This document shows positions 26,344-34,648 of a stretch of DNA of 47,226 nt, piece by piece (within the stretch, counting starts at the first letter, position 1; each line of letters begins with the position of its first letter). The position numbers were made by a program, and so were the translations under genes. The notes beneath the pieces are model-generated. The model was not told where the DNA came from. It searched no databases and worked only from the letters and a program-made list of their open reading frames with translations. The stretch is from NCBI RefSeq assembly GCF_002592005.1, contig NZ_NVQF01000042.1, positions 1 through 47,226 on the forward strand, written 5' to 3'. The DNA is from Mycolicibacterium palauense. Its GTDB lineage: Bacteria; Actinomycetota; Actinomycetes; Mycobacteriales; Mycobacteriaceae.

Positions 26344-27548
26344 GTGAGCTTCTCGAGCTTGGCGATGTCCATGTTGAACAGCGATGCCGCGTTACGCCAC
26401 AGGATCTTCTCCTTGGTGGTCTCGCCGACGCCCTTGAGTCCCTCGTTGATGGAGAACTCGATCTCCTGCTTGTCCAAGCAGGTCTGATGCGGGTAGTCCG
26501 TTTCGAACATCAGGTTGTCCTCTCCGATGGCCTCGATGTGCCACGGCTTGAGGTCTTCGAACCAGTAGTTTGCGTAAACCTGCCGGTGAAAGTAGTCGCT
26601 GGGCAGCATGTCGCTTCCGGCGAACTCGGGGCGTTCCAGCCAGGGTTCGTACTTCTTGTAGTGGAAGTCCAGCGATTCCAGCAGAAACGGAATCCACCCG
26701 ACGGCGCTTTCCACAGAGACAAACCGCAGCCTGGGAAAGCGCGCCAGCACGCCGGACATCAACAGATCGGCCAGAGTGATCCCGCTCTCCAGGAAGAACG
26801 CCGTCGTCAGCCGCGCCAGGGTGGCGCGCCAGCCTTCAACCGCGGTGCGTTCATCGTTGAGGTGCCTGCTCAGATTGCCACCGCCCACGTGGAAACTGAT
26901 GGACAGGTTGGCGTCTTGGGCTGCCGCCCACATCGGGTCCCAGGCGCGGTCGGCGAGCAGCTTGTATCCGTGCTCATGGGGCTTGCCGGTCGACACCAGA
27001 CCCTTGTGCCCGGCTGCGGCGCACCGCTCGATCTCGGCCACTGCCGCGTCGACATCCCAGTACGGGATCAGCGCCAGGGAGAGCAGCCGGTCGGGTGCGA
27101 CGGAACTCCAGTCCAGCAGGAAGTCGTTGTAGGCCTGCAGCGCGGCGGTCTGGAACTCCAGTGCATCTGCACCGGCTGCCGCGAAGATATTGGGCCCGAC
27201 GAACCCCAGGTTGGGGAAGACCGCAGCCGCCTGTATTCCGTAAGCATCCATGACCTCAAGGCGCGCCTTGGCGTCGAAGGCCGACGGATGCATCGTCGAG
27301 AACCGGTCAGCGTAGTCGGGGAAACGTGGAGACCGGACGGGCTTGCCATCCTCCCCCGGCACCATGATGCACGTGCCGACTGTGAACACCGGCTGGTCGT
27401 TCATGCACCAGTACTCGCCCTGCTTCTCCTCGATCCACTTGACCTCGGGGATGAGTTTGCCCCACCGGCTCTTCGACATCCTGCTGGTCCATAGATCGGG
27501 GGGCTCGGTGATGTGGGTGTCGGTGTCAATAATCAAGGGGGCGCCCAT
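26340..27548 (-). CDS. Amidohydrolase-2 family protein
   Basis: The product has 402 residues from the ATG at 27548, with GGAG 6 bases upstream. The metal-site entry DTDTH (8-12) and the late FETDYPHQ carry the expected Asp/His residues. SFHVGGG in the middle supplies the central His. It belongs to the same superfamily as the protein at 19399-20610 but is clearly divergent from it. The gene overlaps the DUF35 gene, so the hydrolase may act on the product of the retro-aldol step. Its substrate is unknown. Confidence 0.87.
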   Translation of the reverse strand: MGAPLIIDTDTHITEPPDLWTSRMSKSRWGKLIPEVKWIEEKQGEYWCMNDQPVFTVGTCIMVPGEDGKPVRSPRFPDYADRFSTMHPSAFDAKARLEVMDAYGIQAAAVFPNLGFVGPNIFAAAGADALEFQTAALQAYNDFLLDWSSVAPDRLLSLALIPYWDVDAAVAEIERCAAAGHKGLVSTGKPHEHGYKLLADRAWDPMWAAAQDANLSISFHVGGGNLSRHLNDERTAVEGWRATLARLTTAFFLESGITLADLLMSGVLARFPRLRFVSVESAVGWIPFLLESLDFHYKKYEPWLERPEFAGSDMLPSDYFHRQVYANYWFEDLKPWHIEAIGEDNLMFETDYPHQTCLDKQEIEFSINEGLKGVGETTKEKILWRNAASLFNMDIAKLEKLT

Positions 27549-27637
27549 GTTTACTCCAAGTTGTAGCGATGCTCGGCGAAATGGTTTCTCTACAACAACG
27601 ATTCCCGCCGACCATCGATCGGCACAACGCAGCGATA

Positions 27638-27644
27638 TTCAGAT
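27638..27644 (-). promoter_or_regulatory. ATCTGAA box upstream of amidohydrolase-DUF35 pair
   Basis: Reads CATCATCTGAATAT on the coding strand, 90 bases before the amidohydrolase start, just after the end of the thiolase gene. Confidence 0.4.
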
Positions 27645-27661
27645 GATGAGACCGCTGCGTG

Positions 27662-28888
27662 CTACGTGCGACCCACAACGAAGCTTGCGACCGTCGTCGC
27701 CGATCCACCGATGTTCAGCAGACCGACACGCTTGGCGTCGGCCACCTGATAGCCGCCGGCGCGTCCGGTGACCTGCCTGGCCCCGTCGAGAATCATCCGG
27801 ACTCCTGTCGCCCCGACAGGGTGTCCGAGCCCGAGCAGGCCGCCGCTGGGGTTGATCGGAATCGCTCCGCCCATCTCGATGATCCCGTCGTCGATGGCCT
27901 GCCAGGACTTTCCGGGCGGTGTGATACCGAAATGGTCGATGGCCGCGTACTCCGAGATCGAGAAGCAGTCGTGGGTTTCGATCGCATCAAGTTCGTTTGG
28001 CCCGTGGCAGCGTGACCTGCGGTAGGCGTCGAGGATCGCCTGCCGCATGTGCGGGAAGACGTATTCGGCCCCCCTGCTGGCCGCCAACTTGTCCTCCAGC
28101 AGCATCGTCCCGGTCCGGTGTCCCCAGCCGAGGATGCGTGGTACCTCGTGCAGGTTCATGCCGCGTTCGCGGGCCCAGCTTTCGGTGAAGTCGGCGGTGG
28201 CCAGGACCACCGCGGCCGAGCCGTCGGTGATCCGGCTGCAGTCGTGCCGGCGAAGTGGTCCCGCCACGATCGGGTTCCGCTCGTCGTCTTCGTAGAACGA
28301 CTCCGGGGGGAGTTCCCAGTCACGAGTTTGGGCCCGCGGGTTTTGACGCGCATTGGTGATGTTGATTTCGGCGATGCGGCCGAGGTGGGCGTGATCGAGT
28401 CCGTAGCGCCGCTCATATTCCTCGCCGATGCGGCCGAACATCGCCGGCCACGGAAAAGGTTCATCGACGATCTCCCTGCCGATCCACGCCGCGCTTCCCA
28501 ACCGTAGGCCGGCTTCCTTCCCGCCGACGTTGCGCAGGACCTCGGCGCCGACTACCAGGGCGCAGCCGTACCGGCCACTTTCGAGGTCCGCCATCGCGGC
28601 CAGCACTGCCATGCTGCCGGAGGCGCACGCTGCCTCGTGACGGGAGGCGGGCTTGGCCACCAGGCCCTGGTCGACTGCGACCACCATGCCACCTAGCTGC
28701 CCCTGTCCGGTGAACATCTCCCCGGCGAAGTTCCCGACGTGGATCACGTCGATGTCGTCGGCTTCGACACGGGCATCGTCGAGGGCCCCTTCGGTGGCGG
28801 CTTGCAGCAACGGGAAGAACTGCGCGTCAGGTGCTTTCTGCGCGAAGTCCGACTGCCAGCCACCGAGAATGTACACCGTGTCGCTCAT
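27662..28888 (-). CDS. Thiolase, SCP-x/acetyl-CoA acetyltransferase type
   Basis: The product has 408 residues, with AGGAG before the ATG. The nucleophile Cys is in EAACASGS (about residue 88) and the His base in GLGHPVGATG. The C-terminal strand reads LLNIGGSAT without the second Cys of classical thiolases, which is normal for the SCP-x group. It should cleave 3-oxoacyl-CoA. It follows the Ltp2-like gene by 40 bases and is probably cotranscribed with it and the acyl-CoA synthetase gene. Confidence 0.9.
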   Translation of the reverse strand: MSDTVYILGGWQSDFAQKAPDAQFFPLLQAATEGALDDARVEADDIDVIHVGNFAGEMFTGQGQLGGMVVAVDQGLVAKPASRHEAACASGSMAVLAAMADLESGRYGCALVVGAEVLRNVGGKEAGLRLGSAAWIGREIVDEPFPWPAMFGRIGEEYERRYGLDHAHLGRIAEINITNARQNPRAQTRDWELPPESFYEDDERNPIVAGPLRRHDCSRITDGSAAVVLATADFTESWARERGMNLHEVPRILGWGHRTGTMLLEDKLAASRGAEYVFPHMRQAILDAYRRSRCHGPNELDAIETHDCFSISEYAAIDHFGITPPGKSWQAIDDGIIEMGGAIPINPSGGLLGLGHPVGATGVRMILDGARQVTGRAGGYQVADAKRVGLLNIGGSATTVASFVVGRT

Positions 28889-28928
28889 TGTGGTTCTCCT
28901 CTCCCAAGATTCGGCACTGAAGCACTGG

Positions 28929-30101
28929 TCAACTATCGGTGCGCAGGATCAGCGCGCTCGACCCCGGACCGGGCATCCCGGAGGTCACCAGGCAGGTGGC
29001 GGAGTTGTCCACCGGTGCGGTCGATTGGCCCCGGAGCTGTCGGACGCCCTCGACGATGTGGCTCAGGCCATGGATGTAGCCGTCCGCGAGGTTGCCGCCC
29101 GAGGTGTTGATGGGCAGGGCGCCATCGAGGTCCAGCGCGCCACTAGCAGCGAACGGGCCGCCCTCACCCCGTGCGCAGAACCCGTAGTCCTCGAGTTGCA
29201 TCAGAACGGTGATGGTGAAGCAGTCGTAGAACTGGGCGACGTCGATCTCCTCCGGCCCCATTCCGGCTAGGCTGTACAACCGGCGGGCCAGGGCGCTGCT
29301 GGCGTTTGTGAGCGGTCCGGTCAGCAGGTTGCCCCACAGTCCGCCGTGGCGTGGAACCGATTCATCGCCTTGCGCCACCGCGCGTATCAGAATGGGGCTC
29401 GTCGCGCCGTCGCGCGCACGCTCGGCCGCGGACACGATCACGGCCGCTGCACCGTCAGTCTCCAGGCAGAAGTCGAAGCGGCGCAGCGGATCAGCGATCA
29501 TCCTGGATTCGAGGTAGCCCTCCATGGTGAGCGGATGACCATATCGTTGTGCCGTGGGGTTCTGGTTGGCGCGGCTATGGCACGTCACCGCGATGTGGCC
29601 GAGTTGTTCGCTGGTGGTGCCGTAGTCGATCATGTGTTTGCGCGCGAAGAGCGCGTAGGCCATTCCGGGCGATTGCAGCCCGTAAGGTGCCAGGAACTCC
29701 AGGTAACTGCCGTTGCCGCCTACGGACTGCCCGCTGGACCATTCCCGGCCGAACCGACGGCCGGAACGCCCATTAAGCGATCGGAACACCAGCACGTTGG
29801 TCGCCTGGCCGGAGCAGATCGCGTTGACCGCCAGGCCCACCATCCCGCAGGGCGCTGCCCCTGCCCAGCTACCCGCCGCCCAGAACCCCACGTTCGGCAT
29901 CCCCAGCGTGGCGGCGAGGTCGGCGTGCAACACCTCGTCCATCTCGCACCGGACGATGCCGTCGATGTCTGCGGCCTCAAGACCCGCATCGGTCAGAGCA
30001 GCCATACTGGCCTGGGCCGCCAGGGTTAGAGCGGACCTTCCCGAGTTGAAGCTGTAATCGGTGTTACCCACGCCGACCACGGCGCACCGATCGCGGGTCA
30101 C
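28929..30101 (-). CDS. Ltp2-type thiolase-like aldolase
   Basis: The product has 390 residues from a GTG that overlaps the acyl-CoA synthetase stop (GTGA). It has a thiolase fold, but the position of the thiolase nucleophile Cys is occupied by Gly in GSWAGAAP, and the His base aligns with Y342 (GGNLADGYIHG). Loss of both residues and this C-terminal pattern match Ltp2-type proteins, which perform retro-aldol cleavage of beta-hydroxyacyl-CoA esters, releasing a ketone, in complex with a DUF35 protein. A DUF35 gene lies 2.6 kb downstream in the locus. The alignment was done by eye. Confidence 0.8.
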   Translation of the reverse strand: MTRDRCAVVGVGNTDYSFNSGRSALTLAAQASMAALTDAGLEAADIDGIVRCEMDEVLHADLAATLGMPNVGFWAAGSWAGAAPCGMVGLAVNAICSGQATNVLVFRSLNGRSGRRFGREWSSGQSVGGNGSYLEFLAPYGLQSPGMAYALFARKHMIDYGTTSEQLGHIAVTCHSRANQNPTAQRYGHPLTMEGYLESRMIADPLRRFDFCLETDGAAAVIVSAAERARDGATSPILIRAVAQGDESVPRHGGLWGNLLTGPLTNASSALARRLYSLAGMGPEEIDVAQFYDCFTITVLMQLEDYGFCARGEGGPFAASGALDLDGALPINTSGGNLADGYIHGLSHIVEGVRQLRGQSTAPVDNSATCLVTSGMPGPGSSALILRTDS

Positions 30102-31711
30102 CGTCGCTCCCAGGAAACCCCGGCGATCTCACGGTCCCAGGTACTCCCCGTGCAGCCCTGCTCGCGGAGCAGATATTTGTGCACCCTACCCAGCGGGCTG
30201 GTTGGTAACTCGTCGCGGAACTCGATATAGCGGGGCAGCGCGAAGTAGGGCACGCGTTCCTTCGACCATTCGAACAGAGCTCCCGGCGTGAGCTCTGCGC
30301 CTGTCCTCAACACAGCGGTGACTTTCACATCGTCCTCGGTGAGTTCGGAGGGGATGGCGTGCACCGCCACTCCAACGATGTCCGGGTGCGTCATGTAGGT
30401 GATCTCGAGCTCCTGGCTTGAGATGTTCTCGCCGCGGCGCCGGAGGTAGTCGTGCTTGCGGTCGGCGAAGTAGAAGTAACCGGCATCGTTGATCCTGCCC
30501 AGATCTCCGGTGTGGAACCACAGGTTCTTGCAGGAATCGACCATGGCTTGGGGCCGACGCCAGTAGCCCTGGAACATCACATTGGATCGCCTTGGCCGAC
30601 AGACGACCTCACCCACCTGTCCAGGCGCCACATCGTCGTCTCGCTCGTCTACGATGCGTACCTCGAGGTCGTCGCTATTGATCCGGCCCGCTGACTCCGC
30701 CGGTGACTGTTCGTCGGGCCCCTGATAGGTGATGGGAAAGACCTCGGTCATGCCATAGCCTTTGGATCCCGGGACCTTCACACCGAATCGGTTGCGCCAG
30801 ACATCCTGCAATGCCCCGGGAAAGGGCACGGCGTGCACCATGCGGATCTGGCCGAAGCATCGCGACATCGCCGGGCTGTCCGGCTGCTGGGCGATGATCG
30901 CCGGCAACCCCCCGATCAGGTTGACGACCCGTGCGCCGGTACGTTCGATCTCGGGCCAGAACCGTGATGCCGAGAAGCGCTTGGCAAGCGCAGCGCTCCC
31001 GCCCACCAGCATCGTCCCGATCAGCGTCATCGCGAGGACGTTGAGGTGAAACATCGGTAGCGGACTCCAGTTGAGCTCATCCCCGGTTCGCCCCGTCTGA
31101 GCAAGTCCACGCCGTGCGATGTTGATGGCATATCCGTTGCTGATCATGCAGCCCTTCGATGGACCGGTCGTACCACCGGTGTAGGTCAGACACGTGAGGT
31201 CGTCAGCGGTACCGATACGCGGCTGGAACGTTGTATCTGAAGCCATCTCGCCGAGACGTTCGACGCTAAGGTGCGCGTTCGTTTCGGATCCTCCCGGTCC
31301 CCGTTGGAGAACACACTCCACATCAGGAAGCTGTCCGGCTATCGCAGTCAACCGGTCGACCAGATCTGCCTCGGCTATGACCACGCGAGCACCGGTATCG
31401 GCCACGACGTGGCGCAGGAATTCGCCCCGCAACGCGGTGTTGGTCCCGACCCAGATGGCGCCGAGCATGTTGACGCCGAACCACGAGGCGATCGCGTCGA
31501 CCTGTGTGTCCTGCAGACTCACGACGGCCTGTCCCGCACCGACGCCGCGAGCGCGCAGCATCCCAGCGAAGTCACATGAACGCTGCCAGACCTGCGCATA
31601 GCTGTAGGTGTCGCCGGCGAGATCCACGAAAATGGCTTCGGGATGCTCTTCGACACACTTCCGGAGTAGGCCGACTATCGATGTTTCAGATTTGATTTTG
31701 TTGTCTCTCAT
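30098..31711 (-). CDS. AMP-forming acyl-CoA synthetase (FadD type)
   Basis: The product has 537 residues from the ATG at 31711. The P-loop is YTGGTTGPSKGCM and the motif WFHTGDLGRINDAGYFYFADR is intact. The C-terminal LPTSPLGRVHKYLLRE carries the lysine region, shifted in the usual manner. It resembles crotonobetaine/carnitine-CoA-ligase-like FadD proteins. It heads the three-gene unit FadD, Ltp2-like, thiolase and overlaps the next gene by 4 bases. It probably activates the primary substrate or a side-chain acid. Confidence 0.9.
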   Translation of the reverse strand: MRDNKIKSETSIVGLLRKCVEEHPEAIFVDLAGDTYSYAQVWQRSCDFAGMLRARGVGAGQAVVSLQDTQVDAIASWFGVNMLGAIWVGTNTALRGEFLRHVVADTGARVVIAEADLVDRLTAIAGQLPDVECVLQRGPGGSETNAHLSVERLGEMASDTTFQPRIGTADDLTCLTYTGGTTGPSKGCMISNGYAINIARRGLAQTGRTGDELNWSPLPMFHLNVLAMTLIGTMLVGGSAALAKRFSASRFWPEIERTGARVVNLIGGLPAIIAQQPDSPAMSRCFGQIRMVHAVPFPGALQDVWRNRFGVKVPGSKGYGMTEVFPITYQGPDEQSPAESAGRINSDDLEVRIVDERDDDVAPGQVGEVVCRPRRSNVMFQGYWRRPQAMVDSCKNLWFHTGDLGRINDAGYFYFADRKHDYLRRRGENISSQELEITYMTHPDIVGVAVHAIPSELTEDDVKVTAVLRTGAELTPGALFEWSKERVPYFALPRYIEFRDELPTSPLGRVHKYLLREQGCTGSTWDREIAGVSWERR

Positions 31712-31853
31712 TACGATTGCTTGCCTTGGATTGTGCCGCGCTGGAACTCGTATCCCGGTCACCGGCTGATGAGGCAACGCTTTTCTGCCGTCGGCAGCAC
31801 GGGTGACTCACATCAGTGCACTGCAGCTCGGCTGCGGTGAGAAGCCACTGGTT

Positions 31854-31860
31854 TTCAGAT
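31854..31860 (-). promoter_or_regulatory. ATCTGAA box upstream of the FadD-Ltp2-thiolase unit
   Basis: Reads CGTCATCTGAAAACC on the coding strand, 143 bases before the synthetase start, in the gap after the IclR gene. Confidence 0.4.
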
Positions 31861-31903
31861 GACGATCCATTCCACACTGGGCACCCAACTCTTGAAAGAC
31901 CCG

Positions 31904-32662
31904 CTACGTCGCCGCCAGGTTGATCGCATCCGATATTCGTTCGGCAGCACCGACAAGAAGGGCGTCGATCCGGTCCCGGCGCCGATGGGCGTGATCGGAC
32001 CCGTAAGCTGCGCCCAGCGCTGACAGGCTTCCGTCTGCGTCCAAAGTGGTTGCGGAGCAGGAGATGCCATACTGATATTGCTGATCGCTGTACATCGGAC
32101 CGGGCTGGGTGAGTTCGTCCTCCAGACGCCACTCCATCGACACCGTCTGCGACGTGATGGCGTCGAGGGGATGTGCTGACAGGTAGTTGCGACGTTGCTG
32201 CGGTTGCATTCGCGCGAGGATGCACTTCCCGATGGCCGTGGCGTGGCCCGGGATGACCATGCCCGGCCAACAATCGAACCGCGGGGTGCACGTGTTCGGG
32301 GCGAACTGCGAGATCACGATCTCATCGCCGCACAGCACCCCGACACTCACACTGACGCGCGCCTCAGCGGCGAGTTCAGTCACCTCTTCGCGGATTCGAC
32401 GCAGACTACGTGCCCGGCATTCGAGTTGGGTGACAAATGTCAACTGATCGCCAAGCCGGTAGCGACCCTCATCGTCGCGCTGCAGGTAACCCTCATGCAC
32501 CAACGTACGCAGCAGGTGGTAGGTCGTCGGAAGAACGATTCCGGTCATGTCGCTGAGGGCGCGCGCCGTCTGGGGCCCTCGCTCGGTCACTATCGCGACA
32601 AGGTGCATGCCACGCTGGAGACTTTGGATCAAGGTCGGCGCCGTCGCCGTGGGGTCCAACAC
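31904..32662 (-). CDS. IclR-family transcriptional regulator
   Basis: The product has 252 residues from a GTG at 32662. It has an N-terminal winged helix (SLQRGMHLVAIV, then PTTYHLLRTLVHEGYL) and a C-terminal effector domain (about 80-250) with MVIPGHATAIGKCILA, the IclR signature region. Such proteins regulate aromatic and fatty-acid catabolic operons, often the neighbouring one. The start is 3 bases after the stop of an HTH-only paralog on the same strand. It probably controls the catabolic island downstream. Confidence 0.88.
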   Translation of the reverse strand: MLDPTATAPTLIQSLQRGMHLVAIVTERGPQTARALSDMTGIVLPTTYHLLRTLVHEGYLQRDDEGRYRLGDQLTFVTQLECRARSLRRIREEVTELAAEARVSVSVGVLCGDEIVISQFAPNTCTPRFDCWPGMVIPGHATAIGKCILARMQPQQRRNYLSAHPLDAITSQTVSMEWRLEDELTQPGPMYSDQQYQYGISCSATTLDADGSLSALGAAYGSDHAHRRRDRIDALLVGAAERISDAINLAAT

Positions 32663-32665
32663 GAG

Positions 32666-32941
32666 TCAGCCGCGTCCCGGCACGCACTCGGATCGGCGCC
32701 CGCCCTGGATCTCCGACAGCTCGACGCGGAACCGGTCTCCCAGCACATACGTGCCGTCATCGAGTCGTACCAGGTAGCCGTCATGCACCAGCGTGCGCAG
32801 GAGGTGGTAGGCCGTGGGGAGTGGCAGCGTCACCACCCGGGCGATCCGCTTGGCGTGCAACGGGCCCTCGCCGGCTACGACGTTGATGATCTGCAATCCG
32901 CGCTGTAGTGAGCGAACGAGTGATTTCTCTTGACTGACCAC
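32666..32941 (-). CDS. HTH-only IclR-like protein
   Basis: The product has 91 residues from a GTG with GGAGG 5 bases upstream. It contains only the IclR winged helix (SLQRGLQIINVVAGEG ... LPTAYHLLRTLVHDGYL ... YVLGDRF) and stops about 15 residues beyond it, with no effector domain. The following gene starts 3 bases later with its own complete HTH, so this is not one gene split by a frameshift. It may be a decayed duplicate, or a small DNA-binding protein that competes with or supports the full regulator. Confidence 0.75.
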   Translation of the reverse strand: MVSQEKSLVRSLQRGLQIINVVAGEGPLHAKRIARVVTLPLPTAYHLLRTLVHDGYLVRLDDGTYVLGDRFRVELSEIQGGRRSECVPGRG

Positions 32942-32960
32942 CGCAACCTCCGGCTCCGCC

Positions 32961-32987
32961 CAAAATGTAATGGGCTCTCACATTGCC
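32961..32987. promoter_or_regulatory. Operator half of a divergent pair (site 1)
   Basis: CAAAATGT - 11 bases - ACATTGCC, with AATGT/ACATT symmetric arms, 20 bases upstream of the HTH-only IclR gene. Arm sequence and 11-base spacing match the site at 33065-33091. Confidence 0.6.
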
Positions 32988-33064
32988 TGCAGCGAGTCAG
33001 TGTAAGTACCTTTCACATGTGACGCAAGACACCCGCCAGAATGCAGACCACCCGGGCTTGCCAA

Positions 33065-33091
33065 GGCAATGTAATACCCGTTAACATTGCC
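33065..33091. promoter_or_regulatory. Operator of a divergent pair (site 2), perfect arms
   Basis: GGCAATGT - 11 bases - ACATTGCC, a perfect 8-bp inverted repeat ending 2 bases before the TetR GTG. Binding here would block the start region of the TetR-SDR operon. A separate perfect palindrome CACATGTG (33014-33021) lies between the two sites. Confidence 0.65.
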
Positions 33092-33093
33092 GG

Positions 33094-33816
33094 GTGACCA
33101 GGCATGACACCGTGCGCGGTGGCGAAACGAAACGGACCTCGTACCACCATGGGAATCTCCGTGACGCTCTGATCGACATCGCGATCGAGCTCATCGACCG
33201 CGACGGCGTAGCCACCTTTTCGATCTCCGAGGCCTGCCGGCGACTGAACGTGAGCCCGGGTGCGCCCTATCGGCACTTCGCTGACCGGGAAGACCTGCTG
33301 ACCGAGATCGCGATTCGCGGGTGTCAGATCCTCGTCGACCACATAGCGCAAGTCGTCGGGGACGCCACGGACCCCGTCGAACAGCTTGTCCGCGCCGCCC
33401 GAGCTTACGTGGAATTTGCGGCGCAACATCCCCCGCTGTTCGAGGTGCTCTACACCAAAGAGGTCTTCGTCGGCGGCAACGCCAAGCTCACCCAACCTGT
33501 GCGCCCCCTGGTGGAGGCGTTCCTCCTCCCCGCATTCGAGATTCCCGGCATGACCCCGGCGCAGGCCAGCAGTCTGGCGGTCAGTTCCGCCGCTGTCGCG
33601 CACGGTTACGCCGCCTTCCTACCTGCCGGCACCTTCAGCGACGCCCCCGACGCTCTCGCCATCGCCGCAGACAATGCCGCGTGTGCCACACGAGCACTGA
33701 TCATGGGCCGCGCCGCCCTCGCAACCTCACCCGGGGAGCCGGGCGTTGCCCTGGCGGGACTGCCGATCCAGGCCTGGGTCGATATCGTCGCGTCGGAGAA
33801 GGCGGCCGAGCAGTGA
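33094..33816 (+). CDS. TetR-family regulator (WHG-type C-terminal domain)
   Basis: The product has 240 residues from the GTG at 33094. The helix-turn-helix YHHGNLRDALIDIAIELIDRDG, then FSISEACRRLNVSPGAPYRHF, is the pattern of TetR proteins with a WHG/C33-type ligand domain. The start is next to a perfect inverted repeat and leaves no room for a ribosome binding site, so a leaderless message is possible; a downstream GTG is the alternative start. Its stop overlaps the SDR start (GTGA). It is divergent from the IclR pair and likely autoregulated. Confidence 0.85.
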   Translation: MTRHDTVRGGETKRTSYHHGNLRDALIDIAIELIDRDGVATFSISEACRRLNVSPGAPYRHFADREDLLTEIAIRGCQILVDHIAQVVGDATDPVEQLVRAARAYVEFAAQHPPLFEVLYTKEVFVGGNAKLTQPVRPLVEAFLLPAFEIPGMTPAQASSLAVSSAAVAHGYAAFLPAGTFSDAPDALAIAADNAACATRALIMGRAALATSPGEPGVALAGLPIQAWVDIVASEKAAEQ

Positions 33817-34613
33817 CCACCGACGCCATACCGGGTGAATACGCGACGGCACCGGCTCCCAATCAGATGTTCGACCTCACCGGCCAGACCGCGTTGGTGA
33901 CGGGCGCGTCAAGCGGTCTAGGGGTCCAGTTTGCACTCGCTCTGCGCTCCGCCGGAGCCGAGGTCGTCGTGGCCGCACGCCGCGCTGACCGTCTGGCCGC
34001 GTTATGCGCCGCCCATGAGGGGCTTACGGCAGTCGCATGCGATGTCGCAGACCCCGCCTCTGTCGAGGCCGCCCACCGCGAACTGGAACAGCGGGTCGGC
34101 CCGGTTGACGTGCTGGTGAACAACGCCGGCACCAGCATCCCGGCACGCGCCGAAGAAGAGTCCCTGTCTGATTTCCAGTACGTAATGGGTGTGAACCTGG
34201 TTGGCGCATTCCGGCTTACACAGCTGGTTGGGCGGCAGATGATCCAGCGTGGCCACGGCAGCATCATCAACGTCGCATCAATTCTCGGCATGGTTGCCGC
34301 GGCGCCGAATCGGCAGGCGGCATACTGCGCATCAAAGGGCGGGCTGATCAATCTCACTCGAGAGTTGGCCGTCCAGTGGGCCCGCTATAACGTACGCGTC
34401 AATGCTCTGGCGCCAGGCTTCTTTCCCAGCGAACTCACCACCGAGCTACTCGACGATGAAGCCGGCGGGGCCTACATCCGACGAAATACTCCGATGGCGC
34501 GTGCCGGCCGTGCCGGGGAGCTTTGCGGTGCTTTGCTTCTGCTGGCCAGCGGCGCCGGTTCGTTCATCACCGGTCAGGTCCTCGCGGTAGACGGCGGCTG
34601 GACCGCGCGCTAG
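33813..34613 (+). CDS. Short-chain dehydrogenase/reductase (SDR)
   Basis: The product has 266 residues from a GTG overlapping the TetR stop. It is a classical SDR: nucleotide-binding TGASSGLG (30-37), NNAG, the serine in NVASILG, the catalytic YCASK, and the C-terminal SFITGQVLAVDGGW tail. AARRADRL after strand 2 suggests NADP(H), although this is weak evidence. It probably interconverts a hydroxyl and a keto group on a pathway intermediate. The last 24 bases of coding sequence form the left arm of a very long hairpin. Confidence 0.9.
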   Translation: MTTDAIPGEYATAPAPNQMFDLTGQTALVTGASSGLGVQFALALRSAGAEVVVAARRADRLAALCAAHEGLTAVACDVADPASVEAAHRELEQRVGPVDVLVNNAGTSIPARAEEESLSDFQYVMGVNLVGAFRLTQLVGRQMIQRGHGSIINVASILGMVAAAPNRQAAYCASKGGLINLTRELAVQWARYNVRVNALAPGFFPSELTTELLDDEAGGAYIRRNTPMARAGRAGELCGALLLLASGAGSFITGQVLAVDGGWTAR

Positions 34614-34641
34614 GCAGCGCGCGGTCCAGCCGCCGTCTACC
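34586..34641. terminator. 25-bp perfect hairpin over the end of the SDR gene
   Basis: Left arm 34586-34610 and right arm 34617-34641 are exact reverse complements, with a 6-base loop that contains the TAG stop codon. The left arm encodes the conserved SDR tail (DGGWTAR). There is no T tract. A stem this long is probably a terminator or mRNA-end stabiliser. Confidence 0.7.
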
Positions 34642-34648
34642 AGTCACT

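Noticed and set aside
31904..32941. IclR gene split by a frameshift
   Set aside because: The downstream gene has its own complete winged helix, so the short upstream gene is an extra HTH rather than the lost N terminus.
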